NCBI RefSeq assembly: GCF_024691275.1
Contig: NZ_JAILNU010000117.1
Location: 39,457 to 103,456, forward strand
From: Ruminococcus sp.
GTDB lineage: Bacteria > Bacillota > Clostridia > Oscillospirales > Ruminococcaceae
Reading direction: 5' to 3'
DNA: 64,000 nucleotides
Within the stretch, counting starts at the first letter, position 1, and every line of letters begins with the position of its first letter. The notes beneath the pieces were generated by a model. That model worked only from the letters and a program-made list of their open reading frames with translations. It made no database searches and was not told where the DNA came from. The position numbers and the translations under genes are program-made. Of the stretch, positions 34,958 through 44,185 are shown piece by piece.

Positions 34958-35122
34958 CCATGTTAAATACTGCATCAAAGCTGTGACATATACAAAGTAC
35001 AGAGCCTGCGAACCCATGCACGGGGGGCTCGTTAATTACTTGCCCGCGTTGTACGAAACAGTTATTAAGCATTCGCTCACGGCAATAGTATCTGAAACGC
35101 AACACATACACACGCAAATAGG

Positions 35123-35154
35123 CACTTTCTCAATATGAGGGAGTGCTTTTTTTA
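35123..35154 (+). terminator. Second terminator-like hairpin upstream of the cellulase
   Basis: GCACT-TTCTCA pairs with TGAG-GGAGTGC around a short loop, then seven T. Nothing recognisable is encoded between 34960 and 35120, so this may end a short unannotated transcript or a decayed gene. Confidence 0.6.
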
Positions 35155-35237
35155 CTGGATAGAAACTGTGAGCCGTTGATAAAAAATGGAACTTTTCGTT
35201 TTTGGTCAGTCCTTTTTTGCGGTTTTGGGCAGCAGCA

Positions 35238-35266
35238 TTGACATCGGGGGCGATTTGCGGTAAAAT
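35238..35266 (+). promoter_or_regulatory. Promoter of the GH9 cellulase gene
   Basis: TTGACA (35238-35243), 17-base G-rich spacer, TAAAAT (35261-35266), 42 bases before the start codon. Confidence 0.75.
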
Positions 35267-35308
35267 GAAAGTGATATTTTATGAGACTACTCAGAAAGGA
35301 ATGAGCTT

Positions 35309-37657
35309 ATGAAACTATTCAAACGAACGGCTGCTTTTACAGCGGCGGCTGTGCTTGCGGCTGCTGGACTTCCGCCAAGTATATCTGCAACAGCAGCGAC
35401 TACTCCGGATGTGGCGGATTATGAGGAGACCGAGAACAACTGGGCGAAGCTTCTGCAATACACGCTGTATTTTTATGATGCAAATATGTGCGGAACAGGA
35501 GTGAGCGAAAACAACCGCCTTTCATGGCGCGGAGACTGCCACGTATACGATGCAAAGGTGCCGATGCAGTCTATTGACAGCAACCATACGGGAACGAATC
35601 TTCCCGAATCATTCATGAAGGAGTACAAGGATATCCTCGACCCTGACGGCGATGGATATATTGATGTTTCGGGCGGCTTCCACGATGCTGGTGACCACGT
35701 AAAGTTCGGACTTCCCGAAGCATATGCAGCTTCTGTTGTGTCGTGGGGTTATTACGAGTTCCGTGAAGCCTACGAGGAGACCGAACAGGCAGCCCATGTT
35801 GAGACTATCTGCCGATATTTCTGCGATTACTTTATGAAATGCACCTTCCGTGACAAGAAGGGTGATGTAGTTGCGTTCTGTTATCAGGTGGGCGATGGAA
35901 GCGTTGACCACGATTACTGGCAGTCGCCTGAGATAGACGCTATGGGCAGACCTGCTTTCTTTGCAACCTCTGAGCTGCCGACAACAGATGATGTATCCGA
36001 GAGTGCAGCAGCTCTGGCTATAAATTACTATAACTTCAAGGACACTGACCCTGAATACGCTGAGAAGTGCCTTGACTATGCAAAGGCGCTCTTTGACTTT
36101 GCAAACAAGAACGAAAAGAAAGTCGGCGCAGGAGCTGACGGTCCTATGAGCTTCTATACGTCCAGCAAGTGGGAGGACGATTTCTGCTTTGCAGCAGGCT
36201 GGCTTTACCTCATTACCCGCGATCATGATTATCTTGAAGCTTGCGAAAAGTACATCGACTACTATGCGCCTCCGGGATATGTCCTCTGCTGGAACGATAT
36301 GTGGAACGGTGTAGGACTTGTATTCGGACGCATACAGGACATATATCCTGAGGTATGCGAGGAAACTCGTGTTGCCATAGGCAGAGGAAAGTATGAAGTG
36401 CTGGACTTCTGGGAAATGGAAGCAAAAGCACTCAATACCGTTATGAACAAGAAGCTGACACCTGCGGGATACTTCCACCTTGATACATGGGGAAGTGCAA
36501 GATACAACACAGCAGTACAGTTCACGGCTCTGGTATACGATAAGTACCAGAAGGGCAAGGACAGATACAATGACAAGAATCCTGACTATACTTTTACGCA
36601 GTGGTCGCTGGGGCAGATGGAATACATCATCGGCGACAATCCGTTGGGCAGAAGCTATGTTGTAGGCTATGGAAAGAATTCCGTCAAGTATCCTCACCAC
36701 CGTGCGGCATCAGGACTTACAATGGCGGAAGACCCTGCCGAGCACAAGCACGTACTCTACGGTGCTCTTGCAGGTGGTCCCGATGAGAACGACAAGCACA
36801 ATGATATCACCAAGGACTGGGTATACAATGAGGTTACCATAGACTACAATGCGGCTATCGTTGGTGCAGCGGCAGGCTTATACCTTTATAAGGGCGACAA
36901 GACCATGAAGCCCGAGGAGAATTTCCCGCCTGCTGAAAAGGTGGACGATACACAGCTTTTCTCCGGAGATGATTTCTGGGTAGCGGGCTACTGTTCGGAC
37001 GCTCCCGAAGGAACGGGCTCGGGCGTGACAAAGCTCACATTCTTTGTGAATACGGATTCTCTTGAACCTCATGATGATATATCCATACGCTACTATTTCA
37101 GTATAGAGGAATTTGGCAAAAAGGAGATCCCGGGAAGCTTTGTACTGCAAAAGACCTACGATCAGGTGGAGACTGAGGTAGCTGACAAATCAGCAGTGCT
37201 CTCACAGCCGAAGCAGTACAAGGACGATATCTACTACGTTGAGATATCGTGGCCTGACTATGCTATAGCCAACTCCAACAAGAAGTATCAGCTCATCATA
37301 GGCAATTACTACGGTGAGAAGTGGGATTCTTCCAACGACTGGAGCAAGAAGGGCATGATAGACCTGACCGAAGAAGGCGAGGACTATGATAATATCGTCA
37401 GCGGCGTTGAGTTTGCAAAGCGCTGCGACAATGTATGTGTATATGCGGACGGAAAGCTTATCGGCGGTACCGAGCCTGACGGCACAAAGCCTGCAAAGGT
37501 CTACAAGGTAGCGCAGCTTGTAAGGCTCCGCAAGATGCTTCTCGGTTCAGAGCCTTTCAGCAGTAAGGAAGCAGCAGAGCAGTTCGACTTCAACGGTGAC
37601 GGAACTGTTGACATCTATGACGAGGTAGCTCTCAGAAAGCTCCTGATTTCAAAGTGA
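35309..37657 (+). CDS. Secreted GH9 cellulase with CBM3c-like module and C-terminal dockerin
   Basis: A 782-residue cellulosomal enzyme. Signal peptide ~1-30. GH9 catalytic domain ~40-530 with GFHDAGDHVKFG (catalytic Asp pair, 126/129), KYPHHRAASG and NEVTIDYNAA near the catalytic Glu; a Ca-type loop DPDGDGYID is at 111-119. A CBM3c-like module (~545-710, DDISIRYYFS, YVEISWPDY, WDSSNDWS) suggests a processive endoglucanase. The last ~55 residues are a dockerin with one intact Ca-binding repeat (DFNGDGTVDIYD) and a first repeat (VAQLVRLRKMLLG) whose loop lacks the usual acidic residues. The dockerin would anchor it to a cohesin-bearing scaffoldin. Own promoter; GGAA-type ribosome site; terminator downstream. 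Confidence 0.93.
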   Translation: MKLFKRTAAFTAAAVLAAAGLPPSISATAATTPDVADYEETENNWAKLLQYTLYFYDANMCGTGVSENNRLSWRGDCHVYDAKVPMQSIDSNHTGTNLPESFMKEYKDILDPDGDGYIDVSGGFHDAGDHVKFGLPEAYAASVVSWGYYEFREAYEETEQAAHVETICRYFCDYFMKCTFRDKKGDVVAFCYQVGDGSVDHDYWQSPEIDAMGRPAFFATSELPTTDDVSESAAALAINYYNFKDTDPEYAEKCLDYAKALFDFANKNEKKVGAGADGPMSFYTSSKWEDDFCFAAGWLYLITRDHDYLEACEKYIDYYAPPGYVLCWNDMWNGVGLVFGRIQDIYPEVCEETRVAIGRGKYEVLDFWEMEAKALNTVMNKKLTPAGYFHLDTWGSARYNTAVQFTALVYDKYQKGKDRYNDKNPDYTFTQWSLGQMEYIIGDNPLGRSYVVGYGKNSVKYPHHRAASGLTMAEDPAEHKHVLYGALAGGPDENDKHNDITKDWVYNEVTIDYNAAIVGAAAGLYLYKGDKTMKPEENFPPAEKVDDTQLFSGDDFWVAGYCSDAPEGTGSGVTKLTFFVNTDSLEPHDDISIRYYFSIEEFGKKEIPGSFVLQKTYDQVETEVADKSAVLSQPKQYKDDIYYVEISWPDYAIANSNKKYQLIIGNYYGEKWDSSNDWSKKGMIDLTEEGEDYDNIVSGVEFAKRCDNVCVYADGKLIGGTEPDGTKPAKVYKVAQLVRLRKMLLGSEPFSSKEAAEQFDFNGDGTVDIYDEVALRKLLISK

Positions 37658-37667
37658 TAACAGCTTA

Positions 37668-37697
37668 CAGGGACGGTTTTTGTCGTCCCTGATTTAT
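37668..37697 (+). terminator. Terminator after the GH9 gene
   Basis: Stem CAGGGACG pairs with CGTCCCTG around GTTTTTGT, followed by an AT-rich tail with few T, so of moderate strength. Confidence 0.6.
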
Positions 37698-37761
37698 TAA
37701 CCGTGATACCCATATAGCACAGCAAGCTTTTATATGAGTACAGCGGTTATGTAAGGCGTTT

Positions 37762-38036
37762 ATAAAAGAAAAAGCATACAGATCATCATGCATGAACTGT
37801 ATGCCTGTTCCCGCCGCGCTCAGGTCTTTTGTGCGACCTGTGGACGGCTATTTATGAGGAAATTCAAAGTGAGGTTCAGAGGGTATTTATAACGTGCCCT
37901 GTAACAGACAGCTGCGTCAGCTGTTTTGCCGCAGAAGTGAGCAGGGCTGCCTATTTCCCTGCACACTGCGGTATTCCCCTGAAAGACAGACGACAATACT
38001 AAAAATTACTCTCCGTGTAATTTACTTGCGTCTATA
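37762..38036 (-). ncRNA. Candidate structured non-coding RNA of unknown family
   Basis: On the minus strand this ~275-base gap has its own promoter (next entry), several stable hairpins and an end terminator: CCGCAG/CTGCGG (37929-37934/37966-37971) enclosing GTG-CAGGG/CCCTG-CAC, CAGCTG-ACG-CAGCTG, CAGGTC/GACCTG, and a last stem GCATACAG/CTGTATGC (37774-37781/37797-37804) followed by a T-rich run. No frame of useful length is present. Length is within the range of 6S-like RNAs, but I see no diagnostic motif of 6S, RNase P, tmRNA or SRP RNA. It is convergent with the cellulase gene, so it is not a leader. Confidence 0.55.
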
Positions 38037-38042
38037 CATAAT

Positions 38043-38072
38043 ATTATACAGAAAAGCAGAGCGAAAACAATG
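38043..38072 (-). promoter_or_regulatory. Promoter of the candidate minus-strand RNA
   Basis: Minus strand: TTGTTT-like -35 about 16 bases before TATAAT (38043-38048); predicted start near 38036. Confidence 0.5.
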
Positions 38073-38133
38073 AAAAATACTATCATTTTCAGAAGATTTT
38101 TTGAAATTACAACAATTATTATATAAAATCATC

Positions 38134-38162
38134 TTGCAATCCTCACATTGGTATGATACAAT
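38134..38162 (+). promoter_or_regulatory. Promoter of the LacI/GGDEF/AraC fusion gene
   Basis: TTGCAA (38134-38139), 17-base spacer ending in TGA, TACAAT (38157-38162): extended -10 type. Leader about 110 bases. Confidence 0.68.
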
Positions 38163-38276
38163 AATACATATAAGAACTGGCGGCTGTATGCCTTTAGTCT
38201 ACGGAGAACGCCGAACGGCATCGGAAGCGTTTCCGCTCTGACGCTGAAGGAACACAGCTCGCAAAGGAGGGATAAA

Positions 38277-40514
38277 ATGAGCGAAAGGATACTTATAGGT
38301 GTGATAATCACGGACTGCCACATCGCTTTTCAGAGCGAGATACTGCGCGGTATAATAACTCAGGCGTTCAAGAGCAACTGCGATGTTGCCGTTATCTCAC
38401 CCCTCCATAATTTTTCAATAAGCTCCGTACATAAGGACGCGGAGAAAAACATTTTTGACCTCGTACTATCCGAAGATATAGCAGGTATAATTTACGACAG
38501 GAACTCCATATGCAGTGAGGATATAAGGCGAAGCATGGACGAACTCTGCAAACGTGCCGAAAAGCCTGTCATGCTCCTTGACTGCAACGATCACAAGAGC
38601 TTTGAGACTACTTCCGTGGACGACCGTGAAGCTTTCGAGACCATAACCGATCACCTTATAAATGTTCACGGCTATAAAAGGATATACTGCCTGACGGGCC
38701 CGAAAAATACGTTCAGCGGCGAGGAGCGTCTTGCAGGCTATAAGAACTCTATGAAACGCCACGGCATAAAAATAGAAAAGAAATGGTGCGAGTACGGCGA
38801 CTTCTGGACAGAAGCTCCGAAAAAATATGCCAGACGCATACTCAGCGGCGAGCTGGAACGCCCCGAAGCTATCGTGTGCGGAAACGATGTAATGGCAATA
38901 ACTCTCACAAAGCTGTTCATGGACGCAGGACTTCGCGTTCCTGGAGATATCGCCATAACAGGCTATGATGCTTCCATTGAGGGCTATCAGTCCAGCCCTT
39001 CCATAACCAGCTACAGCCGTCCTAATTTTCAGCTCGGCGCGGAGGCTGTAAGGAGACTTTACCGCATAATCACGGGAAAGATATGCAGCAAGGTGCCCAA
39101 CGAGAACGGAGAGCTCCGCCTCGGAGAGAGCTGCGGCTGCGACGAGAACCCCAGTCTGCGCCATAATATCCTGAGAAATATCAGCATAAACAGCCGATTT
39201 GAGTCTGAGCTTCTCTACGGCGATATGCTCTTTGATATAACCAATGCCGACAATATAACGACTTTTGCCGACAGACTGGATAATTACACCTACTTCCTGC
39301 ATAAAATGAGAAGGGTGAGGATATGTCTCACCAAGAAGTATGTTGACGCGACCGTGGACAAAAACGCCGAGGAGCTCGGCTTTGCTATCGGCGATGACAT
39401 GAAGGTGATACTTGCAAAATCTGCTATATGGCGTGAAGCCGAGACCGATATGGTGTTCAGCTCATCGAAGATACTTCCCGATTACAGCGAAGACCGCAGC
39501 TATCCCTCTGCATTTTTCATATCGCCTCTGCATTACAATAACAATTTCTTTGGCTACTGCGCAGTTTCGTTCGGAAAGGAACCGCGTTCGTTCAGCTCAC
39601 TGTACATGAAGTGGATAAACTATGTCAATGTCGCTCTTGAACAGGTGAGGATAAAGGCTATAATGAACCGCACTATCCTGAATACCAGTAAGGCACTGCT
39701 CTACGATCACCTGACAGGACTGCTCAACAGGAGCGGCATAGAGCAGGAATTCAGTACGAAATTTGCAGCTTATCCTATACACAGCTCCATAGAATGTATG
39801 ACGTTTGAGCTCCACGGACTGAAAAAAGCCTACTACCAGAGCGGCGAGGAAAAGTCCAACAGCATAATGGCAGCCTTTGCGAAAAAGCTTCGCTCCTGTA
39901 TACACAGCAGGGAGATATGCGGCGCGTGGGCGGCACAGACCCTATGTGTCATAAGTCCCGACAGCAACCGTGCAGGTGCTATTTACAGTGCTCTCTGTGA
40001 CAAGATAAAGGGCTCGCAGTTCGGCGGCGATGAGAACTGCAATATAGACTTCTCGGTGGGAGTGTGCAGCTTTGAGATCTCGCCCGAAGCCGATCTTTCC
40101 TACGCAATGTATAAGGCAACGGTGAACAGAGTGTTCTCATATGCTATATCTGAGCCAACCACGAACCCGCAGTTCGAGAAGCTGTGTCTGCTACGCAACA
40201 GGATAATGAAGAATCCCGAGCTTCCGTGGAACATCAGTGAGATAGCCGAAAGCCTTTACCTGAGCAAGAGCTATCTCCAGAAGATATACAAGTCCTATTT
40301 CAATAAGAGCATCATAGAGGAAATGATAGAGTTCCGCATAAACAACGCCAAGACGCTTCTTGCACAGACGGATATGACCGTTACGGAAATATCCCGTGAA
40401 TGCGGCTATTCATCGTACAATTACTTCGTCCGACAGTTCCGTATGTGTGAGGGCTGCTCGCCGTCGGACTACCGTGACGAACAGAAAAGAAAGGCGGAGG
40501 AAAATGAAAGCTGA
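38277..40514 (+). CDS. Fusion regulator: LacI-type sugar sensor + degenerate GGDEF + AraC DNA-binding domain
   Basis: A 745-residue cytoplasmic regulator. Residues 1-~290 form a periplasmic-binding-protein-type sensor as in LacI/GalR repressors (IAGIIYDRNS, AIVCGNDVMAITL, ITGYDASIEGYQSSPSI) but without the LacI helix-turn-helix. About 465-625 is a GGDEF-like domain: DHLTGLLNR is kept but the GGDEF loop is replaced (around GAWAAQTL), so no diguanylate cyclase activity is expected. About 640-735 is an AraC pair of helix-turn-helices ending GYSSYNYFVRQFRMCEG. Probably it senses a sugar and controls nearby polysaccharide genes such as the upstream cellulase. GGAGG precedes the start; the next gene overlaps by 11 bases. 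Confidence 0.85.
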   Translation: MSERILIGVIITDCHIAFQSEILRGIITQAFKSNCDVAVISPLHNFSISSVHKDAEKNIFDLVLSEDIAGIIYDRNSICSEDIRRSMDELCKRAEKPVMLLDCNDHKSFETTSVDDREAFETITDHLINVHGYKRIYCLTGPKNTFSGEERLAGYKNSMKRHGIKIEKKWCEYGDFWTEAPKKYARRILSGELERPEAIVCGNDVMAITLTKLFMDAGLRVPGDIAITGYDASIEGYQSSPSITSYSRPNFQLGAEAVRRLYRIITGKICSKVPNENGELRLGESCGCDENPSLRHNILRNISINSRFESELLYGDMLFDITNADNITTFADRLDNYTYFLHKMRRVRICLTKKYVDATVDKNAEELGFAIGDDMKVILAKSAIWREAETDMVFSSSKILPDYSEDRSYPSAFFISPLHYNNNFFGYCAVSFGKEPRSFSSLYMKWINYVNVALEQVRIKAIMNRTILNTSKALLYDHLTGLLNRSGIEQEFSTKFAAYPIHSSIECMTFELHGLKKAYYQSGEEKSNSIMAAFAKKLRSCIHSREICGAWAAQTLCVISPDSNRAGAIYSALCDKIKGSQFGGDENCNIDFSVGVCSFEISPEADLSYAMYKATVNRVFSYAISEPTTNPQFEKLCLLRNRIMKNPELPWNISEIAESLYLSKSYLQKIYKSYFNKSIIEEMIEFRINNAKTLLAQTDMTVTEISRECGYSSYNYFVRQFRMCEGCSPSDYRDEQKRKAEENES

Positions 40515-40851
40515 AGTCATACTTATGAAATGCAACGAGACCAAGCGCGTATACGGCGTAAGGGTAGAAGAACATGACGGCGACTGGTTCAGGACATGGG
40601 CGTTCCCTATTGATGAAAAACGCGCTGCTCGTGAAGGCTTCGACAAGACCACGATAAAGGGCAACCTGTACTATACAGACGAATATAACGGCTGTCCGTA
40701 CTGCGGAGCAAAGAATTTTGCACAGTGCGGACGCTGCGGAAAGCTCACCTGCTGGACGAACGAGGAGCGCATAACCTGCGGCTGGTGCGGAAATACAGGC
40801 AGGCTCAGCGTCATCGAGGACGAGATAAAGGTCAAGGGCGGCGGCTATTGA
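40504..40851 (+). CDS. Zinc-ribbon protein resembling the TerY-C domain
   Basis: A 115-residue protein. The N-terminal ~60 residues form a small unrecognised domain; the rest holds three cysteine pairs, CPYC, CGRC with a following C, and CGWC, spaced as in the TerY-C metal-binding domain usually fused to TerY-type vWA proteins. Zinc binding is likely. The start has GGAGG and overlaps the regulator gene by 11 bases, so they are co-expressed. It may partner the vWA protein at 3368 or bind another target. Confidence 0.65.
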   Translation: MKAEVILMKCNETKRVYGVRVEEHDGDWFRTWAFPIDEKRAAREGFDKTTIKGNLYYTDEYNGCPYCGAKNFAQCGRCGKLTCWTNEERITCGWCGNTGRLSVIEDEIKVKGGGY

Positions 40852-40890
40852 TCGTCTGTCAGTTAAGTATCTAACTCGGGGGGATAACCA

Positions 40891-41997
40891 TTGGAAAGAG
40901 AAAAAGTAATAGTCAAAACAAGTATGGTCGGCATATTTGCCAATATATTCCTTGCATCATTCAAGGCAGCAGTAGGGATTCTCAGCTCATCTATCGCTAT
41001 AATACTTGATGCTGTAAACAACCTGAGTGACGTAATGTCCTCGGTGATTACCATAATAGGTACAAAACTTGCCGAGAAACGTCCCGACAAGAAGCACCCG
41101 TACGGCTACGGCAGGATAGAGAACCTGAGCACGGCTCTTATCGCGGTGATAGTCCTGTATGCGGGTATTACCTCGCTGGTGGAATCGGTAAAAAAGATAA
41201 TCCACCCTGTCAAGCCCGATTATTCGGGAGCTGCTATCGCCATAGTAGCCTCGGCGGTAGTCGTGAAGATACTCCTCGGACTTTACGTAAAGAAGAAGGG
41301 CGAGAGCGTCAGCTCTGAATCACTTATAGCATCGGGCAAGGACGCGCTTCTTGATTCTGTCATCTCCATAGCAACTCTCATAGCAGCACTGATATATCTC
41401 ACTCTCCATATCCGCACGGAAGCGTGGCTCGGTGCAGTGATATCGCTTGTCATTATAAAATCAGGTCTGGAGATACTTGGCGAGAGCCTTTCCAGCATTA
41501 TCGGAAAGCGCATAAGCTCGGAGCTGTCAAAGGCGATAAAGGAAACCGTAACGTCTTTCCCCGAAGTCTGCGGAGCTTATGACCTGCTGCTTCACAACTA
41601 TGGACCCGACCTGCTTATAGGCTCTGTGCATATTGAAGTTCCCGATACTATGACAGTCGCGGAGCTCGACAAGCTCGAACACCGCATCAACGAGAAGGTG
41701 CTTGAGGAGCATCGCGTAATACTGGCAGGCATAAGCGTATATGCCGTGAATACTCAGAACGACAAGGCGATAGGTATATACGAGGAGATACGCCGTCACG
41801 TTATGTCTCACGAATATGTGCTCCAGATACACGGATTTTACCTTGATGATGAGAAAATGACGATACATTTTGATATAATCATAGATTTTGCAGCTCCCGA
41901 CAGAAGCGGGCTGTACGACCATATCCTGACGGAAACGCAGGAAGCTTACCCCGAATACAGCGTGAGCATAACCCTCGATACCGATGTCAGTGACTGA
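40891..41997 (+). CDS. Cation diffusion facilitator (CDF) metal transporter
   Basis: A 368-residue divalent-cation/H+ antiporter with six membrane segments in residues ~1-200 and a cytoplasmic C-terminal domain. DAVNNLSDVMSS (segment 2) and KKHPYGYGRIE are CDF hallmarks, DALLDSV gives the second metal pair in segment 5, and the C-terminal IHIEVPDTMTVAELD is the dimerisation domain; an extra ~90 residues follow it. Asp/Asn at the metal site leaves Mn2+, Zn2+ or Fe2+ all possible. The start is TTG with a strong GGGGGG ribosome site seven bases before it. Confidence 0.9.
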   Translation: MEREKVIVKTSMVGIFANIFLASFKAAVGILSSSIAIILDAVNNLSDVMSSVITIIGTKLAEKRPDKKHPYGYGRIENLSTALIAVIVLYAGITSLVESVKKIIHPVKPDYSGAAIAIVASAVVVKILLGLYVKKKGESVSSESLIASGKDALLDSVISIATLIAALIYLTLHIRTEAWLGAVISLVIIKSGLEILGESLSSIIGKRISSELSKAIKETVTSFPEVCGAYDLLLHNYGPDLLIGSVHIEVPDTMTVAELDKLEHRINEKVLEEHRVILAGISVYAVNTQNDKAIGIYEEIRRHVMSHEYVLQIHGFYLDDEKMTIHFDIIIDFAAPDRSGLYDHILTETQEAYPEYSVSITLDTDVSD

Positions 41998-42011
41998 ATA
42001 AAATAATGAAG

Positions 42012-42048
42012 CGGCATAAGTGTTATATTTATGCCGTCTTTTTTATTT
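42012..42048 (+). terminator. Terminator after the CDF gene
   Basis: CGGCATAA (42012-42019) pairs with TTATGCCG (42029-42036), then a T-rich run. Confidence 0.85.
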
Positions 42049-42146
42049 TAAATGAAAATAACGAAAAACAGGCTCGTTTTAATATAGAATGTATAAAATA
42101 TCACAAAAACAGCGCTTCATTTATATTTAGCGTGACCATTGACAAC

Positions 42147-42177
42147 TTGACATGAAATATGTTATCATGGTAATATT
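42147..42177 (+). promoter_or_regulatory. Promoter of the ABC-F gene
   Basis: A TTGACA with TAATAT 18 bases later; an overlapping TTGACA lies nine bases upstream. Leader about 70 bases with no obvious attenuator peptide. Confidence 0.6.
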
Positions 42178-42245
42178 AGTTGCAGTCTGCACAAAAATAG
42201 GAACGATTGTTTGTGCGATTTGCAGAAGACAAAGGAAAGGTCACT

Positions 42246-44171
42246 ATGCTTGCAAGCCTAACTAATATAAATAAATTCTATAACGGCAATCAGGTGCTGA
42301 AAAATGTTTCCCTTACTATCGACGAAAGCGATAAGATAGGTCTTGTGGGAAACAATGGCTGCGGAAAGTCCACACTGCTGAAGATACTTACAGGTTCTGT
42401 AGAGCCTGACCGTTTAACGGAAAAGGACGGCATCATTTCCATGGCTGCAAAGACTACGGTCGGCTACCTCGAACAGATGGGCGGACTTGACTCGGAAAAT
42501 ACCGTCATCGGTGAGATGAGAAGCGTTTTCGAGCCGATACATCGCGCTATCGACCGCCTCCGCGAAATAGAGCTGGAGATAGAGATGGGCGATAATTCGG
42601 CTGCGGACGAGTACCAGCAGCTCTCATCATGGGTCGAGGCGAACGACGGCTACAACACCGATGTGAAGATACGCATGGTCCTCAACGGTATGGGCTTCTC
42701 GGGCGAGGAGCTTGAACGTACCTGCGCAGGCTTCAGCGGAGGCGAAAAAACTCGCCTGTGTATCGCAAGACTGCTGCTCGAAGAGCCAAACCTGCTTATC
42801 CTCGACGAGCCTACGAACCACCTTGATTTCAAGACCATCATGTGGCTTGAGGACTACCTCAGAAGCTATAAGGGAGCTGTCCTCATCGTGTCCCATGACC
42901 GTTACTTCCTCGACAGGCTCTGCACTTCCATATGCGAGATCGAAAGAGGAGTACTTACACGCTACAGAGGCAATTATACCGCCTTCGTCCGTCAGCGTGA
43001 GGAAAATGACGCAAGACGGGAAAAAGAGTACGAGATGCAGCAGAAGCAGATAGCTCAGCTGGAAGACTATGTCGCAAAGAACCTCGTCCGCGCTTCAACT
43101 ACCAAAATGGCTCAGAGCCGCAGAAAGCAGCTCGAAAAGATAGAGCGCATCGAGCGTCCCGTACACGATACCAAACACGCGAAGATACATTTTACCTATG
43201 CTGTTGAGCCGCCTATAGACGTGCTCAAGGTCAAGGGCGTGGATATCTCCGTGGGCGAGGGAAGCTCGCGCAAAACTCTTGTGGACGAGATAGATTTTGA
43301 AGTCCGCAGAGGTGAAAAGATCGGTATAATCGGCGACAACGGCATCGGAAAATCTACTCTGCTCCGCATTATACAGGAAAAGCTTCCGCATAAGGGACTG
43401 GTTCGCTGGAACAGTAATATAAAAATATCCTACTTTGAACAGGAAAGTACAAACCTCAACAAGGAACTCACCGTAATGGAGGAGCTGCACAGCCGCTATC
43501 CGCTCCTTTCTGATCTTGAAGTCCGCAGCCTGCTGGCTCAGGTAAGACTGGTGGGCGAGAACGTCTTCAAGGAAACAGGCGTTATCAGCGGCGGTGAACG
43601 TGCAAAGCTCTGCTTCGCCATAATGATGCAGGAGCACGGCAACGTTCTTATACTCGATGAGCCTACCAACCACCTTGACCTCAGCTCTAAAGAAGCTATC
43701 GAGGAGGCACTGGCTGAATATACGGGAACGGTCATATTTGTCAGCCATGACCGCTATCTCCTGAGCAAGATCGCTGACAGACTAATAGAGCTCACAGACG
43801 GTACATACAGGCTGCATAACTACGGCTTCAACAAGTACCTCGATGTGCTCCGTGACGAACAGGCTGCCGAGAAAAAAGCCCTCGACGCTGAAAAGCAGCA
43901 GAAGGCTGCCGAGGCAGCAAAGGAAAAGGCAGCAAAAGGCTATCGCAGCAAACAGCAGAGAAGTGCCGATGCTGCAAGAAAAAACGAAATGAAACGCCTT
44001 GAAAAGGAAATCGATGACTTACAGGCACAGATAGACGCTCTCACCGAGGAGATCGGCAGAGAGGACGTTTACAGCGATTACGAACTCATGAACCGCAAGT
44101 GTGCCGAGATCGACGAACTCAAAAAGAAGATCGACGAGGATTTCGAGCTTCTGATAGAGCTTGACCAGTGA
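42246..44171 (+). CDS. ABC-F family ATPase (ribosome-associated)
   Basis: A 641-residue soluble protein with two ABC domains and no membrane segment: Walker A GNNGCGKST and GDNGIGKST, signatures SGGEKTR and SGGERAK, Walker B LLILDEPTNHLD and VLILDEPTNHLD. The interdomain linker (~235-300, EKEYEMQQKQIAQLEDYV) and the C-terminal charged coiled coil (~545-641) fit the Uup/YfmR/EttA-like ABC-F translation factors. Resistance-type ABC-F proteins look similar, so a resistance role cannot be excluded. The ATG at 42246 (AAAGG upstream) is preferred to the TTG at 42207. Confidence 0.9.
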   Translation: MLASLTNINKFYNGNQVLKNVSLTIDESDKIGLVGNNGCGKSTLLKILTGSVEPDRLTEKDGIISMAAKTTVGYLEQMGGLDSENTVIGEMRSVFEPIHRAIDRLREIELEIEMGDNSAADEYQQLSSWVEANDGYNTDVKIRMVLNGMGFSGEELERTCAGFSGGEKTRLCIARLLLEEPNLLILDEPTNHLDFKTIMWLEDYLRSYKGAVLIVSHDRYFLDRLCTSICEIERGVLTRYRGNYTAFVRQREENDARREKEYEMQQKQIAQLEDYVAKNLVRASTTKMAQSRRKQLEKIERIERPVHDTKHAKIHFTYAVEPPIDVLKVKGVDISVGEGSSRKTLVDEIDFEVRRGEKIGIIGDNGIGKSTLLRIIQEKLPHKGLVRWNSNIKISYFEQESTNLNKELTVMEELHSRYPLLSDLEVRSLLAQVRLVGENVFKETGVISGGERAKLCFAIMMQEHGNVLILDEPTNHLDLSSKEAIEEALAEYTGTVIFVSHDRYLLSKIADRLIELTDGTYRLHNYGFNKYLDVLRDEQAAEKKALDAEKQQKAAEAAKEKAAKGYRSKQQRSADAARKNEMKRLEKEIDDLQAQIDALTEEIGREDVYSDYELMNRKCAEIDELKKKIDEDFELLIELDQ

Positions 44172-44185
44172 AAAGGAGTAAAACT

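Noticed and set aside
34899..35120. Possible CRISPR or repeat array after tRNA-Thr
   Set aside because: Only one short word (agagcctgcg) is duplicated; no regular repeat spacing.
35609..36700. 363-codon minus-strand frame in the cellulase gene
   Set aside because: Antisense shadow of the GH9 domain.
37762..38036. RNase P, tmRNA or SRP RNA in the 37.7-38.0 kb gap
   Set aside because: The expected motifs (for example GAGGAAAGTCC of RNase P or a tmRNA tag and tRNA-like ends) are not present.
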